Shown here: one piece after another, positions 1 to 5,521 of the stretch
How the letters are laid out: each line of letters begins with the position of its first letter
How positions within the stretch are numbered: position 1 is the stretch's first letter
NCBI GenBank assembly: GCA_900545995.1
Contig: URBM01000094.1
Location: 1 to 7,543, forward strand
Source of the DNA: an uncultured Collinsella sp.
GTDB lineage: Bacteria > Actinomycetota > Coriobacteriia > Coriobacteriales > Coriobacteriaceae
DNA length: 7,543 nt
Reading direction: 5' to 3'
Position numbers and translations under genes: made by a program
Notes under the pieces: generated by a model
What the model saw: only the letters and a program-made list of their open reading frames with translations
Told to the model about the DNA's origin: nothing
Databases searched by the model: none

Positions 1-198
1 GGGCTGCTTGGGCGCATTGCCGTTTGCCTGGCGCTGCTGACGTGGCTGACGCTGCTGATTCGGGCGTTGGGAAGCGTTTGCCGCACCACGCTGCTGACCG
101 TGACTCGGCGCGATAGGACGCGGCGACTGAACACCACCGGTGTGCCTGCTCGGCTGCTGCGGATCGGGAATCAGTTGAGTTCGATCGTTTTGCGACAT
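1..198 (-). CDS. N-terminal part of an unrecognised Gln/Pro/Arg-rich protein, cut by the window edge
   Basis: This reading frame stays open from an ATG at 198 to the window edge (66 codons, no stop), so only the N-terminus is visible. It is low-complexity: about 15 Gln, 10 Pro and 8 Arg in 66 residues, with very few hydrophobic or acidic residues, so it is probably disordered and basic. It begins MSQNDRTQLIPDPQQPSRH. An AAGGA Shine-Dalgarno (209-213) lies 10 nt before this ATG. An in-frame ATG at 207 sits too close to the same site, so 198 is preferred. A perfect TATAAT lies about 60 bases upstream. No signal peptide or membrane segment occurs in the visible part. Disordered tails of this kind often precede a membrane or enzymatic domain, but nothing seen here identifies the family, so no function is assigned. 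Confidence 0.6.
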   Translation of the reverse strand, partial: MSQNDRTQLIPDPQQPSRHTGGVQSPRPIAPSHGQQRGAANASQRPNQQRQPRQQRQANGNAPKQP

Positions 199-255
199 CG
201 TATGCATATCCTTCGATTTTCGCCTTGCGGTTCATCGTGTTTTTACTGGGCTTGC

Positions 256-284
256 ATTATAGCGATTACCTAGTTGTTTGTGGT
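256..284 (-). promoter_or_regulatory. Putative sigma-70 type promoter for the Gln/Pro-rich gene
   Basis: On the minus strand a perfect TATAAT lies at 261-256. At the standard 17-nt spacing the -35 position (284-279) reads ACCACA, which matches TTGACA at only three of six bases. Transcription would start near 249, giving a leader of about 50 nt before the ATG at 198. The -10 stands out because the surrounding DNA is GC-rich. The weak -35 lowers confidence. Confidence 0.45.
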
Positions 285-301
285 ACGGAAACGGTGGCAT
301 T

Positions 302-327
302 CAAAAGAGGTGGGACATTTGTCCCAC
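302..327 (-). terminator. Putative intrinsic terminator of sdaA built on a GGGACA palindrome
   Basis: GTGGGAC (310-316) and GTCCCAC (321-327) form a perfect 7-bp stem around a 4-nt loop. Read on the minus strand the hairpin is followed by CTCTTTTGA, a short T-rich tail. It begins about 20 nt after the sdaA stop codon, the usual place for a terminator. The stem is short and the T-tract interrupted, so termination may be inefficient. The same TGGGACA/TGTCCCA ends recur in the palindrome at 5388-5489, so this may also be a small member of a repeat family. Confidence 0.5.
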
Positions 328-347
328 TATCGAGTCGTTCTTGGTCA

Positions 348-1955
348 CTACCCGCACACACCGCATTTTGCACAGGCCGAAAGTGCGGCCGGAGCCTGCG
401 CTATGCCGCCCTTTGCCGTCTCGCGCAGCGTGGCCGGCAACGCGTGGCCAACCGAGAGCATGACGTGTGCCATCTGGTCAAACGGCACCAGGCTCTTGAT
501 GCCGGCGAGGGCGAGCTGCGCCGAGCTGAAGGCCGCGGCCACGCCGATAGCGTTGCGGTTTTGGCAGGGCACCTCCACGAGGCCTCCTACGGGATCGCAT
601 ACGAGTCCCAATAGGTTACTCAGCGCGATGGAACTGGCGTCGAGCGCCTGCTCGGGCGTGCCCCCGAGCATCTGCACCAGTGCGGCGGCAGCCATGGCGG
701 CGGCGCTTCCCACCTCGGCCTGGCAGCCGCCCTCGGCGCCGGCAACGCAGGCGCTCGTGGTGAGGTTGAGGCCGATGGCGGCTGCGCAGTAGAGCGCGTC
801 CATGACCTGTTCGTCATCGAGCTGCAGGTGGTCGGCGAGCGCCAGCACGCAGCCGGGGACGACGCCCGCGGATCCTGCCGTCGGAGCTGCGACGATTACA
901 CCCATGGTGGCGGAGCGCTCGAGCACGGCCATGGCACGGGCCACGGCGTTAGTCTGGACGGGGCCCATTAAGTTGGAGCCAAGGTCGTTGCGGCCGGTGG
1001 CATCGACAAGCTTGGCCTCGCCGCCGATAAGCCCGCCGAGCGAGCGCTGCGGATTGACGATGGGGGCCGTGGTCTCCTCGCGCATGACGTCGAGCACGCG
1101 GCTCATGGCGGCGACAGCGTGCGCCTTACCGGTCAGGCGTGCCTCGCGCACGGCCATGACGGCGCCGATGCTGAGCCCCAGTTCCTCGCACGCATCGAGC
1201 AGCTGCTCGCCGTCGTCGAAGATCTCTTTGGCCGAGACGCCGGGGGAGAGCGACGAGGCAGAACCGGGGAGCTCGATAAAGGTCGCGTAATCGACATTGT
1301 CGAGCTTGCGCAGCAAGGGGACGACGGTGTCGTCGGGCGCGCCGTCGGTCTCAAAGACGGAGTAGGCCTGACCGCCCACCTCGGTGCGGTAGGTGCGGCA
1401 GAAGGCGATGTTCACGTGTGCGTAGGCGAGCAGGTTCGTGAGCGCGGCGAGCACGCCGGGGACGTCCTGGTGCGCCACGAAGAGCGTGGAGTACATACCC
1501 GAGATGTCGACGCCGACGCCGTTAATGCGGCTGATGCGCATCTTGCCGCCGCCCAGGCTCTCGCCACGGATCTGTGCCGTAGCGCCCGTGTCGTCGACCA
1601 TGTCGATGTCGACGGTATTGGGATGGATGGAGGCGTCGTCGCCCTTGATGTCAAAGTGATATTCGAGGCCCTGCTTGCGCGCGAGGTCGAAGGCCTGCTT
1701 GATGTTCTCGTCATCGGTGTCGAGGCCCAGGATGCCCGCGACGAGCGCACGGTCGGTGCCGTGGCCGCGGTAGGTGTGGGCAAAGGAGTTCCACAGGCCA
1801 AAGGTGACTTTGGTGATGCGGCCTTCCAGCAGGCTGGCGGCAACTTGGGCGCAGCGCAGGGCGCCGGCGGTGTGCGATGAGCTGGGGCCGACCATGACGG
1901 GGCCCAAGATCTCGAATGCCGAGGTCGTAGCTAGTGTTTGCGGCTTGCCTGCCAT
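348..1955 (-). CDS. sdaA: L-serine ammonia-lyase (L-serine dehydratase), iron-sulfur type, fused beta-alpha chain
   Basis: The 535-residue protein should deaminate L-serine to pyruvate and ammonia in the cytoplasm using an oxygen-sensitive [4Fe-4S] cluster. The N-terminal beta domain (about 11-235) carries the signature GPSSSHT at 23-29 and an ACT-like stretch near 155-225 (DVPGVLAAL at 164-172). The C-terminal alpha domain (about 245-525) has APTAGSAG at 357-364. Cys411 (GCQAEVG), Cys453 (VCDPVGG) and Cys464 (VPCQNRN) match the three cluster ligands known for this family. In some bacteria the beta and alpha parts are separate proteins; here they are one chain. The chain ends with three cysteines in its last eight residues (528, 531, 534). 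The start is set by AGGAG at 1961-1965, 5 nt before the ATG; a longer frame from a GTG at 2039 would begin inside a strong hairpin and lacks a ribosome site. The gene is monocistronic by appearance. Confidence 0.95.
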   Translation of the reverse strand: MAGKPQTLATTSAFEILGPVMVGPSSSHTAGALRCAQVAASLLEGRITKVTFGLWNSFAHTYRGHGTDRALVAGILGLDTDDENIKQAFDLARKQGLEYHFDIKGDDASIHPNTVDIDMVDDTGATAQIRGESLGGGKMRISRINGVGVDISGMYSTLFVAHQDVPGVLAALTNLLAYAHVNIAFCRTYRTEVGGQAYSVFETDGAPDDTVVPLLRKLDNVDYATFIELPGSASSLSPGVSAKEIFDDGEQLLDACEELGLSIGAVMAVREARLTGKAHAVAAMSRVLDVMREETTAPIVNPQRSLGGLIGGEAKLVDATGRNDLGSNLMGPVQTNAVARAMAVLERSATMGVIVAAPTAGSAGVVPGCVLALADHLQLDDEQVMDALYCAAAIGLNLTTSACVAGAEGGCQAEVGSAAAMAAAALVQMLGGTPEQALDASSIALSNLLGLVCDPVGGLVEVPCQNRNAIGVAAAFSSAQLALAGIKSLVPFDQMAHVMLSVGHALPATLRETAKGGIAQAPAALSACAKCGVCG

Positions 1956-1978
1956 GGGTGCTCCTGTTCTATCCCGTC

Positions 1979-2100
1979 GTCCCGAGGGACGGGGCATAAG
2001 GTCGCCTGCTCGGGCAGTCCTGACTCGCACGGAGAGCACATTAAGTGCTCTCCGGCTCGTGCGGAACTCACGATCGACCTTATGCCCCGCCCTTCGGGAC
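1979..2100. repeat. Large imperfect palindrome with central hairpin, in the sdaA leader
   Basis: Arms 1979-2004 and 2075-2100 are complementary at 24 of 26 positions, counting one mismatch and one G-T wobble as differences; the shared core is CGGGGCATAAGGTCG (1990-2004). A second perfect hairpin sits at the centre: GGAGAGCAC (2031-2039), loop ATTAA, GTGCTCTCC (2045-2053), extended by CGCAC (2026-2030) with GTGCG (2059-2063) across a bulge. The left arm also starts with its own small palindrome, GTCCCGAGGGAC (1979-1990). The element ends 13 nt before the sdaA Shine-Dalgarno, so it would be a long structured part of the 5' untranslated RNA if transcription starts beyond it. It matches no riboswitch class I know. 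It may be a mobile palindromic repeat or a leader RNA controlling or stabilising the sdaA message. Confidence 0.85.
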
Positions 2101-2197
2101 TAAGGATACATGGTTGGAGTTGCTAGATGGCAAAATTCATTAGCTAGGGACGTGTCTTACCTTGCTTATCAAGACATCTTCACCACCGTTTATATAA
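2101..2197 (-). other. Upstream region of sdaA with no clear promoter
   Basis: This non-coding stretch separates the metK terminator from the sdaA leader palindrome and is noticeably more AT-rich than the genes. It must contain the sdaA promoter unless transcription reads through from metK. The best candidate on the minus strand is TTGCCA (2133-2128) with TATCCT (2108-2103), but the spacing is 19 nt and the -10 matches at only four of six bases. I see no convincing small gene here. Confidence 0.35.
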
Positions 2198-2231
2198 AAA
2201 AGAAGTACCGGTTGGGGCCGGTACTTCTTTT
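2198..2231 (-). terminator. Intrinsic terminator of metK
   Basis: AAAAGAAGTACCGG (2198-2211) and CCGGTACTTCTTTT (2218-2231) are perfectly complementary over 14 bp around a 6-nt loop. On the minus strand the GC-rich stem ends in a run of six T (2201-2196), the classical layout, 37 nt after the metK stop codon. The symmetric A and T runs mean it could also act weakly on transcripts from the other strand. Confidence 0.92.
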
Positions 2232-2268
2232 GGTGCATCGATATGTGGCTGCAGCTTTTGCCGTTGGC

Positions 2269-3549
2269 TTACAGGCCGCAGGCTGCTTTGAGTTCTTCGA
2301 CTCGATCGGTTTTCTCCCAGGTGAAGTCGGCGTCTTCGCGGCCAAAGTGACCGTAGGCTGCCGTCTTTTCGTAGATGGGGCGACGCAGGTCTAGGTCGCG
2401 GATGATTGCGCCCGGGCGCAGGTCGAAGGTCTTCTCGACGGCCTCGACGATCTTGTCCTCGGCAACATGCGCGGTACCGAAGGTGTCGACCATGATTGAG
2501 AGGGGCTTGGAAACACCGATGGCGTAGGCAAGCTCGACTTCGCAGCGGTCGGCCAGGCCGGCGGCGACCACGTTCTTGGCGACCCAGCGCGCGGCATACG
2601 CGGCGGAGCGGTCGACCTTGGTGCAGTCCTTGCCGCTAAAGGCGCCGCCGCCGTGACGGCCGTAGCCGCCGTAGGTGTCGACGATGATCTTGCGGCCGGT
2701 CAGGCCCGTGTCGCCCATGGGGCCGCCCACGACAAAGCGACCGGTGGGGTTTACGTAGATGTCGGCGCCGTCCCAAGGCATGTTCTCGGCAGCCATGACG
2801 GGGGCGATGACGTGCTCGATGAGGTCGTCCTTGATCTTGCCCATGTCCTCGATCTCGGCGGCGTGCTGCGTGGAGATGACGATGGTCGTGACCTCCACGG
2901 GCTTGCCGTCCTCATAGCGCACGGTGACCTGGGTCTTGCCGTCGGGACGCAGGTAGGGCAGGGTACCGTCGTGGCGCACAGCGGCCAGGCGCTCGGCCAG
3001 GCGGCTTGCCAGATAGTGTGGCATGGGCATGAGGGTCTTGGTCTCGTTGGAGGCGTAGCCGAACATCATGCCCTGGTCGCCGGCACCGATCAGGTCGATC
3101 GGGTCGGTGGTAGCGCCGGTCTGGGTCTCGAAGGACTCGTCAACGCCCTGGGCGATATCGGGCGACTGCTCGTGGATGAGGCTCATAACGCCGCAAGTGT
3201 CGCAGTCAAAACCGAACTTGGCACGGTTGTAGCCGATGCGGCGGATAACACCGCGGGCGATTTCCTGTACGTCGACGTAGGCCTGGGTGCGAATCTCGCC
3301 GGCGACGATGACAGTGCCGGTGGTCACGAGGGTCTCGCAGGCGCAACGGACGTTCTCCACGTTGGCAGGCACGCCGTTGGGGGCGATGTAGCCCTGCTCC
3401 TGGAGCTCTATTTCTTTGGCGAGGATTGCGTCGAGGACGGCGTCGCTGATCTGGTCAGCGATCTTATCGGGATGACCTTCGGTCACCGACTCCGACGTAA
3501 AAACAAAGGACCCGTGTTGGGGTGGGATGGAACGAAGCTCTTCTGGCAT
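2269..3549 (-). CDS. metK: S-adenosylmethionine synthetase (methionine adenosyltransferase)
   Basis: The 426-residue protein should make S-adenosylmethionine from methionine and ATP in the cytoplasm, releasing phosphate and pyrophosphate. Visible signatures are GHPDK (25-29, ATP and metal contacts), the loop GFDCDTCGVMS (113-123), GAGDQGMMFGYASNET (155-170), NPTGRFVVGGPMGDTGLTGR (267-286) and the glycine-rich GGGAFSGKDCTKVDRSAAY (300-318). It is about 40 residues longer than the E. coli enzyme (384). Part of the excess is an insertion of about 18 residues at 46-66, before the conserved ACE motif (70-72). The GKD-P-(T/S)-K motif reads GKDCTK, with Cys in place of Pro. The start is chosen for an AAGGGG ribosome site 5 nt before the ATG; a GTG at 3618 lies upstream of the likely transcription start. 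It is divergent from gltX. Confidence 0.97.
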   Translation of the reverse strand: MPEELRSIPPQHGSFVFTSESVTEGHPDKIADQISDAVLDAILAKEIELQEQGYIAPNGVPANVENVRCACETLVTTGTVIVAGEIRTQAYVDVQEIARGVIRRIGYNRAKFGFDCDTCGVMSLIHEQSPDIAQGVDESFETQTGATTDPIDLIGAGDQGMMFGYASNETKTLMPMPHYLASRLAERLAAVRHDGTLPYLRPDGKTQVTVRYEDGKPVEVTTIVISTQHAAEIEDMGKIKDDLIEHVIAPVMAAENMPWDGADIYVNPTGRFVVGGPMGDTGLTGRKIIVDTYGGYGRHGGGAFSGKDCTKVDRSAAYAARWVAKNVVAAGLADRCEVELAYAIGVSKPLSIMVDTFGTAHVAEDKIVEAVEKTFDLRPGAIIRDLDLRRPIYEKTAAYGHFGREDADFTWEKTDRVEELKAACGL

Positions 3550-3618
3550 GATTGCCCCTTTCAAAATACGTGTCCCGGCGACCGTTACCATTCCGCCGAG
3601 CTCTCTATGCAAGGGCAC

Positions 3619-3624
3619 ATCATA
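3619..3624 (-). promoter_or_regulatory. Putative -10 box of metK
   Basis: TATGAT on the minus strand (3624-3619) matches TATAAT at five of six bases. Transcription would start near 3612, leaving a leader of about 60 nt. No good -35 is visible at 16-18 nt. The leader is too short, and lacks the pairing pattern, for a SAM riboswitch. Confidence 0.4.
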
Positions 3625-3656
3625 GCGCGTAAATCAAACATTCACACGCTTTCCGC

Positions 3657-3754
3657 ACCTACTCATTGGGGACAGACTTAATTGACCAGCCTTACCTAAG
3701 TGCCGACAGGTTGCCCAAAGAATGGTCATTTAAGTCTGTCCCCAATGAGTAGGT
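3657..3754. repeat. Large palindrome between metK and gltX, 32-bp arms with GGGGACAGACTTAA core
   Basis: Arms 3657-3688 and 3723-3754 are complementary at 31 of 32 positions; the only mismatch is T-T (3682 and 3729). The centre (3689-3722, 34 nt) shows only a weak ACCT/AGGT pairing. GCACC/GGTGC just outside the arms could lengthen the stem with a small bulge. It lies between the divergent -10 boxes of metK and gltX. The core TTGGGGACAGACTTA resembles palindromic intergenic repeats that I associate from memory with REP-type (Y1 transposase) families, but no transposase is present here. It lacks a T-tract, so it does not look like a terminator. Confidence 0.9.
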
Positions 3755-3788
3755 CGGTGCCCTTTGTGCGGAGGTTGCTTTGATGCTT

Positions 3789-3794
3789 TATACT
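3789..3794 (+). promoter_or_regulatory. Putative -10 box of gltX
   Basis: TATACT matches TATAAT at five of six bases and lies 40 bases before the gltX start codon, giving a leader of about 34 nt. The only -35-like sequence is TTGTGC (3764-3769), at a long 19-nt spacing. The box sits 35 bases downstream of the large palindrome. Confidence 0.4.
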
Positions 3795-3834
3795 GGTGCG
3801 GTTAGACATCCATCCTGCAATCGAGGAGATTTCC

Positions 3835-5310
3835 ATGGCATCAGACGTTCGCGTCCGCTTTGCACCCTCACCGACGGGCAAGCTGCACATCGGCGGCGCC
3901 CGCACCGCTATCTATAACTGGGCTTTCGCCCGTGCTAACGGCGGCACGTTCATCCTGCGCATCGACGACACCGATCCCACCCGTTCCACCGACGAGAACA
4001 CGCAGATCATCCTGCGCGCCATGCGTTGGCTGGGCCTGGACTGGGACGAGGGTCCCGAGGTGGGCGGAGACTTTGGCCCCTACGCCCAGACCGAGCGCCT
4101 GGACCTGTACAAGCAGGCTGCCCAGAAGCTTTGGGACGAGGGCAAGGCCTATCCCTGCTTCTGCACCAAGGAGCAGCTCGACGCCGATCGCAAGGCCGCG
4201 CAGGAGCGCAAGGACCCCTTCCAGGGCTATCAGCGCCGTTGCCGCGATCTTGATCCCGAGGAGGCCCGCCGTCGCATCGAGGCCGGCGAGTCCTACGTCC
4301 TACGCATCAAGGTGCCCGAGGACCGCGGCGACGTCATCATCCACGATGCCGTCCACGGCGAGGTGACCTTCGACGCCAAGGAGCTCGACGACTTTGTGAT
4401 CTTCCGCTCCGATGGCACGCCCACGTACAACTTTGCGACCGTCGTCGACGACGCCATGATGAATATCACCCATGTCATCCGCGGCGACGACCACCTGTCC
4501 AACACCCCGCGTCAGGTCATGGTCTACGAGGCCCTCGGCGCGCCCGTGCCCACGTTCGCCCACATCTCCATGATCCTGGGCGCCGACGGCAAGAAGCTCT
4601 CCAAGCGCCATGGCGCCACCTCGGTGGAGGAGTACCGCGACGCCGGCTACCTTTCCGACGCCTTCGTCAACTACCTGGCGCTGCTCGGCTGGTCGCTCGA
4701 CGGCGAGACCACAATCATCCCGCGCGATGTCCTGGCCAGCAAGTTCTCGCTCGACCGCATCTCCAAGAACCCGGCGACCTTCGACCCAAAGAAACTCGAC
4801 TGGGTCAACGCCGAGTACATCAACGGCATGTCCGATGCCCAGTTTGCCGACGAGATCATGGTCCCTGAGCTGTACGAGGCGGGTCTCATCGAGGGCAACG
4901 TCGAGTACGGCGAGGACTGGATCGACGCGCTTGCCGCAATCGTCAAGCCGCGCACCAAGATGCCGGCCGACGCCGTGACCGTCGCCGCTCCCATCTTCGC
5001 TACGGCCGAGACGCTCGAGTATGACGAGAAATCCGTTAACAAGGGCCTGGCTAAGGAAGGCATGGGCGCCATTCTGGATGCCGCCAAGGCCGCGCTCGAG
5101 GGCGTGGACAAGTGGACTGCCGAGGCCATCGACGCCGCGCTTGAGCCGCTGCCCGAGCAGATGGACCTTAAGAAGCGCGTGGTGTTCCAGGCCGTGCGCG
5201 TCGCCGTCTGCGGCAACATGGTGAGCCCCCCGCTGGGCGAGACCATGGCGCTCGTCGGCCGCGATGACTGCCTGGCACGCATCGACCGCGCCCGCACGAT
5301 GGCGCTGTAG
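3835..5310 (+). CDS. gltX: Glutamyl-tRNA synthetase
   Basis: The 491-residue class I aminoacyl-tRNA synthetase should attach glutamate to tRNA-Glu in the cytoplasm. The N-terminal Rossmann fold has PSPTGKLHIGGARTAIYNW (11-29) with the HIGH-type motif HIGG at 18-21. The second ATP motif, of KMSKS type, is KKLSKRHG (253-260). The C-terminal alpha-helical anticodon-binding region covers about 330-491. The length is normal for bacterial GluRS. A Cys-x-Cys pair (108, 110) and Cys136 fall where some GluRS bind zinc, but the usual fourth ligand is replaced by Asp138. Whether it also charges tRNA-Gln, as in bacteria relying on GatCAB, cannot be read with confidence. The ATG is preceded by GAGGAG (3823-3828) at 6 nt; an in-frame GTG at 3796 would add 13 residues but has no ribosome site and lies at the predicted transcription start. 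A terminator follows the gene. Confidence 0.97.
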   Translation: MASDVRVRFAPSPTGKLHIGGARTAIYNWAFARANGGTFILRIDDTDPTRSTDENTQIILRAMRWLGLDWDEGPEVGGDFGPYAQTERLDLYKQAAQKLWDEGKAYPCFCTKEQLDADRKAAQERKDPFQGYQRRCRDLDPEEARRRIEAGESYVLRIKVPEDRGDVIIHDAVHGEVTFDAKELDDFVIFRSDGTPTYNFATVVDDAMMNITHVIRGDDHLSNTPRQVMVYEALGAPVPTFAHISMILGADGKKLSKRHGATSVEEYRDAGYLSDAFVNYLALLGWSLDGETTIIPRDVLASKFSLDRISKNPATFDPKKLDWVNAEYINGMSDAQFADEIMVPELYEAGLIEGNVEYGEDWIDALAAIVKPRTKMPADAVTVAAPIFATAETLEYDEKSVNKGLAKEGMGAILDAAKAALEGVDKWTAEAIDAALEPLPEQMDLKKRVVFQAVRVAVCGNMVSPPLGETMALVGRDDCLARIDRARTMAL

Positions 5311-5333
5311 TCGCTGCGCAAACGTTTGTATCC

Positions 5334-5370
5334 GAGCCCCGTTCACCCCGAGCGGGGCTCTTGTTTCTGT
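5334..5370 (+). terminator. Intrinsic terminator of gltX
   Basis: GAGCCCCG (5334-5341) and CGGGGCTC (5353-5360) form a perfect 8-bp, nearly all G-C stem with an 11-nt loop, followed directly by TTGTTTCTGT. It starts 24 nt after the gltX stop. The interrupted T-tract may allow some read-through towards priA. Confidence 0.8.
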
Positions 5371-5387
5371 ACCGATGAGTGGGTTGC

Positions 5388-5489
5388 TGGGACAAAATAA
5401 TCAGTAGTGTTTGTCCCATGTTCGAGTGACGCAACAAGCTCGACACTCGTATCGGCCATGGGACAAACTCTACTGATTATTTTGTCCCA
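5388..5489. repeat. Nested palindrome between gltX and priA, arms bounded by TGGGACA and TGTCCCA
   Basis: Arms 5388-5419 and 5458-5489 are complementary at 31 of 32 positions, with one T-T mismatch (5408 and 5469). Each arm is itself a hairpin: TGGGACAAA at its outer end pairs with TTTGTCCCA at its inner end. The 38-nt centre holds CGAGTG (5423-5428) and CACTCG (5444-5449). It could therefore fold either as one long stem or as two smaller hairpins side by side. It lies downstream of a separate gltX terminator and 32 bases before the priA start, so it is not needed to end gltX. Its role is unknown; a mobile palindromic repeat or a structured priA leader are both possible. Confidence 0.9.
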
Positions 5490-5521
5490 CCCCTTTCAGG
5501 TCCGTTCGTTAGAGGTGGTGT

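Noticed and set aside
1956..2039. Extended sdaA start from a GTG at 2039
   Set aside because: It would start inside the strong inner hairpin, adds 28 residues unlike family N-termini, and the ATG at 1955 has a well-spaced AGGAG.
2103..2133. sdaA promoter with TTGCCA and TATCCT
   Set aside because: The 19-nt spacing and a four-of-six -10 match are too weak to list as a promoter; it is mentioned only as the best available candidate.
3550..3656. SAM riboswitch upstream of metK
   Set aside because: The leader after the putative -10 box is only about 60 nt and shows no multi-helix junction or pseudoknot of the SAM-I, SAM-II or SAM-IV types; only a 4-bp GGCG/CGCC pairing was seen.
2653..3681. Long open frame (342 codons) on the plus strand opposite metK
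   Set aside because: It mirrors conserved MetK codons; the product is Gly/Val/Asp/His-rich with no recognisable motif.
3796..3834. Extended gltX start from a GTG at 3796
   Set aside because: It lies about at the predicted transcription start with no ribosome site; the ATG at 3835 has GAGGAG at 6 nt and gives the standard GluRS N-terminus.
4300..5346. Long open frame (348 codons) on the minus strand opposite gltX
   Set aside because: It is antisense to conserved GluRS sequence, with a low-complexity Val/Gly/Asp/His-rich translation and no ribosome site that I could see.
3657..5489. CRISPR array or tRNA hidden in the palindromic intergenic DNA
   Set aside because: The repeats are single inverted pairs rather than regularly spaced direct repeats, and no cloverleaf with TTC-loop and CCA-stem features was found.
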